Assembly (NCBI RefSeq): GCF_002575655.3
Contig: NC_053040.3
Location: forward strand, 357,180,267-357,244,266
DNA length: 64,000 nucleotides
Origin: Aegilops tauschii subsp. strangulata
Lineage: Eukaryota; Streptophyta; Magnoliopsida; Poales; Poaceae
Direction of reading: 5' to 3'
How positions within the stretch are numbered: the first letter of the stretch is position 1; every line of letters begins with the position of its first letter. Below, piece by piece: positions 11,664 through 22,934 of this stretch. The position numbers and the translations under genes are program-made. The notes under the pieces were generated by a model, which saw nothing but the letters and a program-made list of their open reading frames with translations, was not told the origin of the DNA and did not search any database.

Positions 11664-12185
11664 TTATATCTCTTTTGCTGGTGAAGAAGATGGTGGAGTT
11701 GTTGATGATGTGGGCTTGTCGTCCATCTTCCAAGGCATAGGCTCACCATCATAGAAGGATGATCGAGTCTCCGGGATCCTCAAATCTGCAGCCAAACTCA
11801 TCCTCTGGAATCTATATTCATACTCATAGTTTTGGTTTTGCAGGTCATAGATTTGGGCTTGGAGATGCTCGATCTTCTCGTGAAGCTTGAAGATGGTCTC
11901 CCCAATGTTCTTGGCATCCAGCTTGTGGTTGTTGGTGAACTCCGTGATCATCATGTGGTTGGCGTTGATTCCACGTTCCACCATCCCCTGGCACTTGAAA
12001 ACTTGTTGTTCCATTGCTTCGAGCCTCGTCTCCACGCCTCCGGTCCTCCTTGGTCCCTCAACATCGCGGATGTGCAGCAACCCATCACGCATCTCAATGG
12101 TTTGAGGGTGTTGCAGCACCTCCGCGAGGTAGGGGTTCATGACCTTCTAAAAGAACTTGTCCTTGGGGGCGCTTGGAGACGTCAT
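11664..12185 (-). pseudogene. ORF3 of element E: coiled-coil protein in env-like position
   Basis: This third ORF lies between pol and the 3' LTR, in the same sense as pol. The ATG at 12185-12183 opens MTSPSAPKDKFF, then an in-frame TAG interrupts, and MNPYLAEVLQHPQTIEMRDG continues for 158 codons to 11664. The middle is predicted coiled coil by eye (ETRLEAMEQQVF, FKLHEKIEHLQAQIYDLQNQ). The C-terminus is rich in Ser/Thr/Pro (KPTSSTTPPSSSPAKEI). Athila-type elements often carry an env-like ORF here, but I see no signal peptide or membrane segment. An env role is not supported and the function is unknown. Confidence 0.5.
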
Positions 12186-12498
12186 GGTGATCTGGATCTG
12201 TCAGAGAAACAGCTCGAAACAAAAACAGAAGATATTTGCGTGATACGGTGGTCAAAACCTTCGGGAGATTATATAATGAATTTTTACCGACCGAAAGAAG
12301 TATCGTGCAAGAAAACGGAGTCCGGAGAGCACACGAGGTGCCCATGAGGTAGGGGGCGCCCAGGGGGGTAGGGCGTGCCTCCCACCCATGTGTCCTTCAC
12401 GGACTGCTTCTTATTTTACTTTTTTCTAAATATTCCAAAACGGAGAAAAATTGCCATTAGAACTGTTTTGGAGTCGGTTTACTTACCGTACCACATAC
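12186..12498. other. Spacer between pol and ORF3 of element E
   Basis: About 310 bp, with no coding recognised. It includes a GC-rich stretch (about 12330-12390) resembling the GGGGGCGCGCC-type tracts seen in the Sabrina-like LTRs. Confidence 0.35.
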
Positions 12499-15101
12499 CT
12501 ATTCCTTTTCGGAGTCTGAAGCGTTCTGGAAAGTGTCCCTTATGTATTCCTCCAGTGTTACGGTTTCAATAACATTAGTTTCAACATTTATGGGATTACC
12601 TAAGATATAATGTTTGATTCTTTGACCGTTCACAACCTTTGGATTTGTGCCTTCGAAGTTGTTGATTTTCATGGCACCGGAACGATAGACCTCCTCGATA
12701 ACGTAAGGACCTTCCCATTTAGAGAGAAGTTTTCCTGCAAAAAATCTTAAACGAGAGTTGTATGGCAACACATAATCTCCTACATTAAACTCACGCTTTT
12801 GTATCCTTTTGTCATGCCATCTTTTAACTTCTTCTTTAAACAACTTGGCATTCTCACAGGCTTGGGTTCTCCATTCATCAAGTCAGCTAATGTCAAATAA
12901 CCTCTTCTCACCGGAAAGTTTGAAATCATAGTTGAGCTCTTTAATAGCCCAATATGCCTTATGTTCTAGTTCAAGAGGTAAGTGACATGCTTTTCCATAA
13001 ACCATTTTATACGGAGACATACCCATAGGATTTTTATATGCAGTTCTATATGCCCATAATGCATCATCAAGTTTCTTGGACCAATTCTTTCTAGATCTAT
13101 TAACAGTCTTTTGCAAAATTAATTTGATCTCTCTATTGCTCAATTCTACTTGACGACTAGACTGTGGCTGATATGGAGATGCAATTCTATGATTAACATC
13201 ATACTTGGCAAGCATTTTACGAAAGGTACCATGAATAAAATGTGAACCACCATTAGTCATTAAATATCTAGGCACTCCAAACCTCGGAAAAATAACTTCT
13301 TTAAGCATCTTAATAGAGGTGTTATGATCAGCACTACTAGTTGGAATAGCTTCTACCCACTTAGTAACGTAATCAACAACAACTAAAATATGTGTATACC
13401 CATTAGAGGAAGGAAACGGTCCCATAAAATCAAAGCCCCAAACATCAAATGGTTCAATAGCAAGTGAATAATTCATAGGCATTTCCTGACGTCTACTGAT
13501 ATTACCAATTCTTTGACACTCATCACAAGACAAGACAAACTTACGAGGTTCCTTGAAGAGAGTAGGCCAATAAAAACCGGATTGCAATACCTTATGTGCA
13601 GTTCTATCTCCAGCGTGGTGCCCTCCATAGGCCTCGGAGTGACACTTGCGTAGGATCTGTTCTTGTTCATGCTCAGGTATACAACGTCTAATAACACCAT
13701 CTACTCCTTCTTTATAAAGATGTGGGTCATCCCAGAAGTAGTGTCTTAAATCATAGAAAACCTTTTTCTTTTGCTGGTATGTGAAACTAGGTGGTATAAA
13801 TTTAGCAACAATGTAATTAGCATAATCAGCATACCATGGAGCAGTACGAGAAGCATTTATGACATTTAATTGTTCATCAGGAAAGCTATCATCAATAGGT
13901 AGTGGGTCATCAAGAACATTCTCTAACCTAGACAAATTATCTGCAACAGGGTTCTCAGCTCCCTTTCTATCAATAATATGCAAATCAAATTCTTGTAGCA
14001 AGAGAACCCATCTAATAAGTCTAGGTTTAGCATCTTTCTTTTCCATAAGATATTTAATAGCAGCATGATCAGTGTGAATAGTTACTTTAGAATCAACAAT
14101 ATAAGGTCTGAACTTATCACAAGCAAATACAACTACTAAGAATTCTTTTTCAGTAGTAGCATAATTTCTCTAGGCACTGTCTAGAGTTTTACTAGCATAT
14201 TGAATAACATTTAGTTTCTTATCAACTCTTTGTCCCAGAATAGCACCTACAGCATAATCGCTAGCATCACACATGATTTCAAAGGGTAAATTCCAATCAG
14301 GTGGCTGAACGATAGGTGCAGAAATCAATGCTTTCTTAAGTATTTCAAATGCTTCTACACAATCATCATCAAAGACAAAAGGGATATCTTTTGTAATAGA
14401 TTAGTCAGAGGCCGAGAAATTTTTGAGAAGTCCTTAATGAACCTCCTATAAAAACCGGCATGACCAAGGAAACTTCTTATACCTTTGATGTCCTTGGGAC
14501 ACGTCATCTTTTCAATAGCATCAACTTTAGCTTTATCAACTTCAATGCCTCTTTCAGAAATTTTATGCCCCAAGATAATAACTTCATTAACCATAAAGTG
14601 TCACTTCTCCCAATTCAAGACAATGTTAGTTTCTTCACATCTCTGCGAAACTCGATCAAGGTTGCTCAAGCAATCATCAAAAGAGGATCCATAAACGGAG
14701 AAATTGTCCATGAAAACCTCACAAATCTTTTCACAAAAATCAGAGAATATAGCCATCATGCATCTTTGAAAGGTAGCAGGTGCATTACATAAACCAAAAG
14801 GCACACATCTATAAGCAAAAGTACCAAAAGGGCAAGTAAAAGTGGTCTTTGCTTGATCATCAACTGACACAGGTATTTGAGAGAAGCCAGAGTAACCATC
14901 TAGAAAGCAAAAATGCGTGTGTTTGGATAATCTTTCTAGCATTTGATCAATAAAAGGTAAGGGGTAATGATCTTTTTTAGTAGCGTTATTTAATTTACGG
15001 AAATCAATTACCATCCTATAACCTGTAATAATTCTTTGCGGGATCAATTCATCTTTATCATTAGGAATGACAGTAATACCTCCCTTCTTAGGGACACAAT
15101 G
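12499..15101 (-). pseudogene. RT (part), RNase H and integrase of element E
   Basis: This is the downstream half of pol, cut by F at 15101. In minus-strand order it has RT with MVIDFRKLN and [12 protein letters not shown], but the catalytic box reads FMDNF instead of FMDDF (Asn codon 14703-14705). RNase H and the linker follow. Integrase has a zinc-binding region ([18 protein letters not shown]) and a core with GFDFMGPF, where the second catalytic Asp is Asn (LMTNGGSHF, codon 13252-13254), and VELSN. The C-terminal domain (12499-12843, KWEGPYVIEEVYRSGAMKI) ends in SDSEKE. There are frameshifts near 12880, 14380 and 14600. A 387-codon frame (12883-14046) survives. Both point changes are C to T on the plus strand, as expected from decay of methylated cytosines. 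Confidence 0.85.
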
Positions 15102-15620
15102 TGTTGGGGATATTACCACTGGGCGTAAATCGGCCAGGAGAGGCCGGGTTTTCCTCATAAGTAGTTCATCTGTATCTGAAGCCCATGAAGACAGACGGTG
15201 ACGCTTCATGAAGGCCCAGGGGCCAAAGCCGGTTTAAGGCCTGTAGACACAAACCGACATTGATATGTAAACTTGTGTTGTAAGATAGAAGTAGCAGAGA
15301 CCGAGCCGGACACGATTATGAGCCGGCCTCGGAGTCTGTAAACCGACGGGCGTCAACCCATGTATATAAGGGGACGACCCGGCGGCGGTTCAAGGACAAC
15401 AACTCGAGACTCAGGCAAAGCATATTCGCTCCCTGGTCATCGAAACCCCATCAATTCCATCACAACTAGACGTAGGCTTTTACCTTCATCGTAAGGGGCT
15501 GAACTAGTATAAAACTCTCTTATGTCCCTTGTCCGCTTTAACCCCTTTAAGCTAACCCGTAGCGATGGCTCCACGACTAAGTCCTTTCTCTAGGACATCT
15601 GCCGTGACAAAACCACGATA
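15102..15620 (+). repeat. 5' LTR of element F
   Basis: This 519-bp LTR has a TATA-like TATATAAGG near 15362. It differs from the 3' LTR at about 22 positions by hand count, with no length difference seen. Its last dinucleotide is TA instead of CA. Confidence 0.9.
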
Positions 15621-15622
15621 GT

Positions 15623-15640
15623 TGGCGCCCACCATGGGGC
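15623..15640 (+). other. Primer binding site of element F
   Basis: TGGCGCCCACCATGGGGC lies 2 bp after the LTR. Element K has the identical 18 bases. The first gag ATG (15634) lies inside this site in an ACCATGG context. Confidence 0.75.
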
Positions 15641-17568
15641 TATCGCACGATGGTTTCAAGTTCTTGGAGGGCAACTTCGAAGGACTCAAGGGTTATGTTG
15701 TGGGCCGGATGACCAAGAGTCGTCACGGAAAGCTCTACATCGATGATGCAGGCTGGGGCCCCGAGGCCGGCTCAATCGAGTACGGGTACCGGGTCCCCTT
15801 TGGTGGCATACACGTTTTCATTGGCAAGATCGGCGAACCGGGCCCTGAGCCGGACATCTGCACCGACTTCGTCGAAACAGCTCAGCGTGCGAGATCTGCT
15901 CGGGTCAAGCCTGTCATGAAGCGTGCCTTCGTGGGAGTTATCCATGGAGGGGAATCTGAGGATAGATCGGAATCTGGTGGTGAGACCTCGTTTATTCCGG
16001 CGATGAGTCGTCGACTGGAGAGACCGAGTCGTTATATCAGTTACAAGATGGCCGGATTGGGGGCTGTTCCGATGGCAATAGTATTCCGGACCCCTTTGAT
16101 CTGCCAAACCGGGTGGCGATCTTCATGGCCGGCACGCAACCAGCGCTCCATTCTTTGACCACAGCGGCGATGATTTCCAAATCAGCAGAGGCGGCAGCGG
16201 CCGGGGCAGGAGGCCCTGTGCGACCGCCAGCTCAGGTTCTATCTGATCTATTTGACGCGTTGGCACCACATGTCCCGACGCCACCGGGTCACTATTCTAA
16301 CCCAATGGACAACATTGTCGCTGCCGCTTCACGGCTGGCGGCCATCCCGATCGAAGGCGATTCTCCAGCAGCGGTCGAGACATGTTGGGTTAAGGAGCTT
16401 CTTCAGACAGCCTTGGTTCAACAGGAGGCTTATTCATATAGTCGCGATCGGATTCATTCCACTCCCAAGCCGGAGTTACAGCAGGCGTATGGATGAACCG
16501 GCAGTATCAAGCAATGCGCGGAACCGTGATTCGCCCCGTGGCCATAACTCGGCGGGTGCTGCTGGTGATGCTCAGGAGGTGGTGGACCGGGCTCGGGCAT
16601 GCAGAGAGGCCGAGTTAGCGGCGCAGCACGAATCCCGTCAGCTTACTCCGGTTCGTCCAACCACATCGGTGGAACCAGGAGTTACCTCTAGTTCCTTGGG
16701 AGTGCCATGTCTTGTCCCAGCGTTGCGCAATGTGCGCCTGCCAAACGATTTCAAGGGCCTGCGCAAGGTGCCGAATTACACCGCCGATTTATCCCCTAAA
16801 ACATGGGTCAAAAGCTATGAGATGGCCTTGGAGATGCTGGACGTGGATGATGCGGCATGTGCGAAGTACTTCACCATGATGCTAGAAGGAACGGCCCGCA
16901 CTTGGCTAAAGAGCTTACCAGCTAATTCTATCAGGTCATGGGCCGAGTTGAGAGCCCGGTTTATTCAGAATTTCAAGGATACATGCAAGCAGCCCATGTC
17001 AATTGTGAACTTAGCTGCCTGTGTCCAGGAGGAAGGAGAGTCAACAACCCGTTGGGTGCGCCGGGTTTCGGAGATTTTGCACTCATGGGACCGCATCAAC
17101 ACTGACACCGCAGTTTTAATATTGGAAGGTAATTGCCGGTTTGAACCCCTAAAGTTGAAGTTGGGACGACTCAAACGTCATTCTAATGTCATGGGAACCC
17201 TCATGGCTGCACTGGTGAAGTATGCCGACTCTGATAGTACCAAGGATCCCGAGTCTGATGATGATAAGACAGGGAAGGGAAAGAAGAGCGGCAACGCCAA
17301 GGGGCAGCACCCCAACCCGGTGGGTCATGGAAACGGCGGCAAGCGTAAAGCGGAGCACGGTTTAGACTTTGTGGCTAACACTAATACACACGACAAAGGC
17401 CAGCGGCGTAAGGGTAAACCACCCCGGCGCAGTGGAATGCCAAATCCTAATCCGGACCGTTTGTCGTATCTGTTGAACCAGCCCTGTCCAAAGCAGTGGG
17501 ACGAAGGAGGAACCGTCCACACACCTCTGGAAAGATTGTTACATCATGCAAGAGTTCAAAAATTCTGA
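15634..17568 (+). pseudogene. Gag of element F (frameshifted)
   Basis: Gag reads through three frames. These are 15634-16158 (MGLSHDGFKFLEGNFEG), about 16113-16496 (AAASRLAAIPIEG) and about 16495-17568. The last carries the Retrotrans_gag core: VPNYTADLSPKTWVKSYEMA (about 16770-16830), then TARTWLKSLP, SWAELRARFIQNFKDTC and ALVKYADSD, then a Lys/Gly-rich basic tail (GKGKKSGNAKG, KRKAEHGLDF). It would form the capsid and bind RNA. At least two frameshifts separate the parts, so an intact Gag cannot be made. No clear CCHC knuckle was found. Confidence 0.8.
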
Positions 17569-18463
17569 TTCTTTCCGGTATGATCATTTATCAGGAGGTG
17601 GTTCGGGCTCTGGCTCTCATGGGCCGGGTTATGGCGGAGGAAATTCCAGTTCAGGATTCCATGGCAATCAGGTTAATCAAAATGGCTATAATCATCAGGG
17701 CAATCAGCAGCAGCAGCAGTCGGGTTACCAGAGCAACCCAAAGCAATTGAATAGCGGACAGTATCATGTCTTCACCACTAGCTTGGACAAGTGCGATCAG
17801 AAGCTTCATAAAAGGGTGGTGAATGCCGTTGAACTGGCCGTGCCCCGTTATTTGCGCTGGTCCGAGCAGCCGATTGTGTGGAGTAGAGAAGATCATCCAC
17901 CCCGGGTTGAAAATCCGGGTCATCTGGCTCTGGTGGTGGCACCTCAGGTGGGAGGTTATAAGTTCACTAAGGTACTCATGGATGGAGGGAGTAGCATCAA
18001 TATCCTTTATTATGAAACTTTCCGTCGCATGGGGTTAACAGATAAAAATCTTAAACCGTCCAATACGGTGTTCCATGGTGTGATGCCTGGTAAGTCGGCA
18101 TATCCTGTTGGTAAGATAGCTCTGGAGGTGGCTTTTGGAGATGAGCATGACTCAAGATCAGAAACCTTGACCTTTGAAGTGGTGAAAATCAGCAGCCCGT
18201 ATCATGCCCTATTTGGACGGCCAACTTATGCTAAGTTTATGGCACGGCCTTGTTATGTCTATCTACAGCTCAAGATGCCAGGACACAAGGGAACTATAAC
18301 CGTGCATGGGAGCCGCAAGATTGCTCTGGAGTGTGAAGAAGGTGATGCGGCTTATGCTGAGTCGGTTTGTGCAACAGAAGAGTTGAAGTTTTACAAGGAC
18401 AATGTTGATCCGGCAGATATGACTTCGTTGAAGAACCAACTACAGAGCATGATCCGGCCCTGA
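17546..18463 (+). CDS. Gag tail and aspartic protease of element F
   Basis: An intact 305-codon frame. It begins with a Gly/Ser/Gln-rich linker (GGGSGSGSHGPGYGGG, NQQQQQSGYQ). The retropepsin core follows, with the active-site motif VLMDGGSSINIL near 17970-18010 and the flap and ALFGRPTYAKFMA region near 18200. The Tat lineage commonly has DGGSS where other Gypsy elements have DSGA. The protease cuts the polyprotein. The frame ends at MIRP, and RT continues in another frame, so a frameshift mutation lies near 18460. Confidence 0.8.
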   Translation: MQEFKNSDSFRYDHLSGGGSGSGSHGPGYGGGNSSSGFHGNQVNQNGYNHQGNQQQQQSGYQSNPKQLNSGQYHVFTTSLDKCDQKLHKRVVNAVELAVPRYLRWSEQPIVWSREDHPPRVENPGHLALVVAPQVGGYKFTKVLMDGGSSINILYYETFRRMGLTDKNLKPSNTVFHGVMPGKSAYPVGKIALEVAFGDEHDSRSETLTFEVVKISSPYHALFGRPTYAKFMARPCYVYLQLKMPGHKGTITVHGSRKIALECEEGDAAYAESVCATEELKFYKDNVDPADMTSLKNQLQSMIRP

Positions 18464-18465
18464 AG

Positions 18466-19233
18466 TTTAAATCGGCTGATGAGACTAAGCTTGTTGACTT
18501 CATACCTAGCGATTCGTCCAAGCAGTTCAGCATCAGCGCTAACTTAGATCCGAAATAGGAAGGCTCGCTCATCGAGTTCATCCGTGAGAATCGGGACATC
18601 TTTGCATGGAAGCCTTCTGACATGCCAGGTGTCCCAAGAGAACTCACTGAGCACACTCTCAATGTTGATCCTAAGTATAAACCGGTCAAGCAGTTTCTCC
18701 GCCGGTTCAATGAAGAAAGACGCAAAGCTATTGGAGAAGAAGTAGCCAGGCTCTTGGCGGCTGGATTTATCGTTGAAGTATTCCATCCTGAGTGGTTGGC
18801 TAATCCGGTGCTGGTCCTAGGGAAGAATGGCACTTGGCGTATGTGTGTGGACAACACAGATCTCAACAAAGCTTGTCCGGAAGATCCTTTTGCCCTTCCC
18901 CGTATTGATCAAATTATTGATGCTACGGCGGTTTGCGAGTGTTTAACCTTTTTGGATGCATACTCTGGTTATCATCAGATCAAAATGGCAGTTAAGGACC
19001 AGGAGAAGACAGCCTTCATAACTCCCTTTGGAGCCTTCTGCTATGTGTCCATGACCTTTGGGCTCAAGAGTGCCCAGGCGACTTATCAAAGGTGTGTGCA
19101 GAATTGTCTGCATAAACAGATCAGCCGCAATGTTCACGCCTATGTGGATGATATTGTGGTAAAATCAAGGAAGAAGGAAACATTGATTGATGACTTGAGG
19201 AAACCTTTGATAACCTGCGGGTTTATAAAATGA
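18466..19233 (+). pseudogene. Reverse transcriptase of element F
   Basis: RT runs from FIRENRDIFAWKPSDMPG (about 18580) with an upstream in-frame TAG near 18556. It has TWRMCVDNTDLNKACPED, the catalytic FLDAYSGYHQIKM (about 18950) and AYVDDIVVKS (about 19140-19165), so all three catalytic aspartates are present. A one-base loss near 19200 shifts the frame at the end of the palm, and the thumb continues from 19230 in the next frame. It would copy element RNA to DNA. Confidence 0.85.
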
Positions 19234-19950
19234 TGCTTAATCCGGCCAAGTATGTCTTTGGTGTACCTGCAGGCAAACTCTTGGGCTTTTCGGTGTCTAA
19301 CAGGGGCATTGAAGCTAATCCGGAAAAGATCAAAGCCATCACCTCCTTATTTAAACCGAAGTGTATCAATGATGTTCAACGCTTGGCAGGCCGGATTGCC
19401 GCGTTGAGCCGGTTTGTCAGTCGCCTTGGCGAGAAGGCCATCCCTTTGTATCAGATGCTGAAGAAAATGGATAACTTCGTCTGGAGTGACGCCGCTAATG
19501 AAGCATTTGAGGACTTAAAGCGGCAGCTGGCTAATCCGCCGATTCTCACTACTCCGGTTGACAAAGAACCATTGTTGCTATATGTGGCAGCTAACGCTCG
19601 GGCTGTTAGTGTGGCTATTGTGGTGGAGCACAAAGAGGCAGGAAAGCAATATCCGGTTCAGCGGCCGGTTTACTATATCAGTGAGGTACTCATTGAGTCC
19701 AAGCAGAGGTACCCGGACTGGCAAAAATTGGTGTATGGGGTTTTTATGGCAAGCCGGAAGCTTAAGCAGTATTTCCAAGGTCATCCCATCACGGTGGTCA
19801 GCTCTGCTCCTTTGGGAGATATAATCCAGAACAGGGAAGCAACCAGCCGGATTGCTAAGTGGGCTATCGAGCTCGGGCCTCACGGGTTGAAATACATGCC
19901 CCGAACGGCGATCAAATCTCAGGCACTTGTGGATTTCATAATGATTGGAC
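19230..19950 (+). pseudogene. RT thumb and degenerate first RNase H of element F
   Basis: This continues RT with LNPAKYVFGVPAGKLLGF and EANPEKIKAI. The RNase H region follows (LYVAANARAVSVAIVVEH, PVYYISEVLIESKQRYPDWQ, LKQYFQGHPITVV). The first catalytic Asp of a normal Gypsy RNase H (CDAS) is replaced by VAAN, as in other Tat elements where this domain has become a connection-like domain. A one-base loss near 19940 puts the second RNase H in another frame. Confidence 0.75.
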
Positions 19951-20767
19951 AGAGTTACAAGCGCCAGAAGAAAAGCCGGATCATACTTATTGGACTATTC
20001 ATTTTGATGGGTCCAGGCAATTGGAGGGCTCGACGGCTGGAGTCGTATTAACTTCCCCACGAGGTGATAAGTTTTGTTATGTAGTCCGTTTAATGTTCCC
20101 TTGCACTAACAATGGAGCTGAATATGAGGCTTTACTCCATGGTCTTTGGATGGCTAAGGAGATGAATCTCAGCCGAGTTAAGTGCTTCGGTGACTCGGAT
20201 CTGGTGGCTCAACAAGTGTCCGTCACTTGGGATTCCAAGGACCCACTAATGGCAGCATATCATCGTGAGGTGGACATTGTTGCAGGTCACTTTAAAGGTT
20301 ATCAGGTGGATCATGTGGACCGGCGGAAGAATGAAGCGGCAGACGCTTTAAGCCGCCTAGGTTCCCAACGTAAACCGGTTCCACCTAATATCTTTCTGGA
20401 TGTTTTGCATAATCCGTCCGTCAAGCTCCCTGGTGAAGAGGATTTGGCTGTTCCTGATCCGGAGGCTCAGTTGGTGGCGGCTCTTCATGTTATCCCGGAT
20501 TGGACGGTTCCATATCTGGCGTATATAAACCGGGGCGAGTTACCAGAAGATGAAACTTTGGCCAGGCAGATAACCCGGCGGTCCAAGTCCATGACTGTTA
20601 TCAATGGAGAGTTACATCATTGCAGTGTGATAGGGGCATTTCAACGCTGTGTGTCTCCTGAGGAAGGCCGTGAAATTTTGCGTGAGATCCGCAAAGGAGA
20701 TTGTGGTCACCACGCCGGTTCAAAATCTTTGGTGGCCAAGGCGTTCATCATGGTTTCTATTGGTTGA
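19945..20767 (+). pseudogene. Archaeal-type second RNase H and start of integrase, element F
   Basis: This is the hallmark domain of the Tat lineage (aRNH). Four acidic residues sit in the expected motifs: TIHFDGSRQLEG (about 20005), CTNNGAEYEALLHGL (about 20105), CFGDSDLVAQQV (about 20190) and NEAADALSRLG (about 20330). It would remove the RNA strand of the RNA/DNA hybrid in place of the degenerate first RNase H. A linker (LPEDETLARQITRR) and the integrase zinc region (GDCGHHAGSKSLVAKAF) follow. The frame then shifts by one base near 20745. Confidence 0.8.
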
Positions 20768-21759
20768 CAGCTCATGCTGATGCTGAGGACTTGGTCAAAA
20801 GATGTGATGGTTGTCAGAAATTCTCAAGGCGCGCTCATGTATGAGCTCAAGAATTGAGGATGATTCCAATCACCTAGCCATTTGTAACTTGGGGGCTGGA
20901 TATGGTTGGGCCTTTCAAGAGGTCCAAGGACAAGAAGATCGACCTTTTGGTGGCGGTTGATAAGTTCACAAAATGGGTAGAGGCAGAGCCAGTTAGTAAG
21001 TGTGACGCCGCCACGGCGGTTCAATTGATCAAAAAGGTGATTTTCTGGTTTGGCTTTCCACACAGCATTATAACAGACAATGGTACCAATCTGTCAAAGG
21101 GTGCCATGAAGGAGTTCTGTCAACGTGAGCACATCCGGCTTGACGTATCATCAGTGGCTCACCCCCAGTCCAATGGCCAAGCGGAGAGGGCCAATCAAGA
21201 GATCTTGAGAGGCATCAAACCCCGGCTTATGGTTCCTTTGCAACGGACGCCGGGTTGTTGGGTTGAGGATCTACCTTCAGTGTTATGGAGCATTAATACC
21301 ACACCCAAGAGATCGACAGGATACACACCGTTCTTCATGGTTTATGGAGCAGAAGCGGTTCTTCCTAGTGACATCCGTCATGACTCACCTCGTGTAGCGG
21401 CATACGTTGAAGCTGACAACGAGAAGGCACGGCAGGAAGCCCTTGACCTGTTAGATGAGGAGCGTGACATGGCGGCAGCCCGTTCGGCGATTTATCAGCA
21501 AGATCTGCGTCGTTATCATAGCCGCCGGGTTAGAACCAGAACCTTTGAAGAAGGAGATTTGGTGCTTCGACTCATCCAGGATCAGACAGATATGCACAAG
21601 CTATCCCCCCCTTGGGAAGGACCTTTTGTGGTCAGCAAGAATCTGCACAACGGGTCATACTACCTAATCGATGTTCGAGAGCGCAAAGACTCACGTAAAT
21701 CGGAGGAGGAGACCAACCGGCCGTGGAATATTGCTCACCTTCAGCCTTACTATACTTGA
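20745..21759 (+). pseudogene. Integrase of element F
   Basis: The zinc region ends with AHADAEDLVKRCDGCQKFSR. Two in-frame stops (TGA near 20838, TAG near 20876) then precede the core. The core is open from about 20902: LDMVGPF, VDKFTKWVEAEPV, ITDNGTNL, VAHPQSNGQAERANQEI, so the DDE triad is intact. The C-terminal part has RTFEEGDLVLR and WEGPFVVSKNLHNGSYYL, ending NIAHLQPYYT at 21759. It would insert the DNA copy in the genome. The stops look like C-to-T type decay (CGA to TGA, TGG to TAG). Confidence 0.85.
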
Positions 21760-21940
21760 GCTACAGGCTCTGCTTATGTACATATTATGACATTGTATAT
21801 ATTATGATCAATATAATAAACCGGAACCTTAGCTAAAGCGGGGTATCTGTTGTTTTCTTACATCATGTGTGGTTACATGGAGCTTACAAAGCGGCGTCCG
21901 GTTTACCCCTTGATTCAGCTTCTCAAAGCTTGATATTAGA

Positions 21941-22265
21941 TCACTTGGGAGCTTGGTCGTATCCGAACCATAGCTACACCTCTTGATCGGCGCAATGCCA
22001 CAGCATCACTTGGGGGCTTGGTCGTATCCGAACCATAGCTACGCCTCTTGATCGGCGTAATGCCACAGCATCACTTGGGGGCTTGGTCGAACCCGAACCA
22101 TAGCTACGCCTCTTAATCAGCGTAATGCCATAGCATCACTTGGGGGCTTGGTCGAACCCGAACCATAGCAACACCTCTTGATCGGCGTAATGCCACAACA
22201 TCACTTGGCGGCTTGGTCGAACCCGAACCATAGCAACACCTCTTGATCAAATTTGGGGCCTGGCA
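21941..22265 (+). repeat. 65-bp tandem array in element F (five units)
   Basis: Units start with TCACTTGGGGGCTTGGTCG at 21941, 22006, 22071, 22136 and 22201, exactly 65 bp apart. Each continues with ACCATAGC(T/A)AC(A/G)CCTCTT. It lies between integrase and the antisense gene. Units differ by a few bases. Confidence 0.85.
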
Positions 22266-22934
22266 GCCCATGAAAAGCCTCGAGTACAACGGTTTTATTT
22301 GCCTTTTGCTAAGTTTCTTTTTCTTTTGCTAAGATTTGTGATGTTTTCAAACCGGTGTTTATCAACCCGGTTAGGCTGTCAACTACAAGTTGTCAGTACA
22401 TGATCAAGTTATAATCCGGAGACTATCAGCCCGGTCTGGTTTTGACTCATAGTCACCAGTATGGAATAAACCGGTGTTTATCACAACCCGGAACGGTTTT
22501 ATTGTAAACCGGCATTATATAACAGGAGATACTTTTACTCCGGATTAGGGTTATTACCCTCATTACAAGGTTGGTCAGCCAACACTATGCCTAAAGATCA
22601 CAGGTATCATATATTTCCATATTTGGTTATCTTTTACAACCTTGGTTATAAACCTTGGTCATATATATAGTTGGGTATCATGACCTGCCCGGTGGTAAAC
22701 CGCTAGGGCGCTTTAAGCTTCTTACCTGCAGGAACAGCTTGAATAAATAGCTATGGATTATGAACATCATATCTCAAGCATGGCGGATTAACACGCATTA
22801 GTTGCAGATAAATATGCACGAAGGCATAACAGACCAAGTGTTTTAACTAGCCTATTACAAGGCGTTTCAGTTCCCAAAGGAATAATTTTTTTTCAATAAA
22901 CATTGCAGTATGGAAGATTAAACCGGCCCCCAGG
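22266..22934. other. Spacer of element F between array and antisense gene
   Basis: No coding is seen. It contains repeated AACCGG-type motifs that occur across the whole element. Probably 3' untranslated sequence of both converging transcripts. Confidence 0.4.

Noticed and set aside
21941..22265. Regular repeat considered as a CRISPR array.
   Set aside because: There are no unique spacers; whole 65-bp units are repeated, inside a plant retrotransposon.
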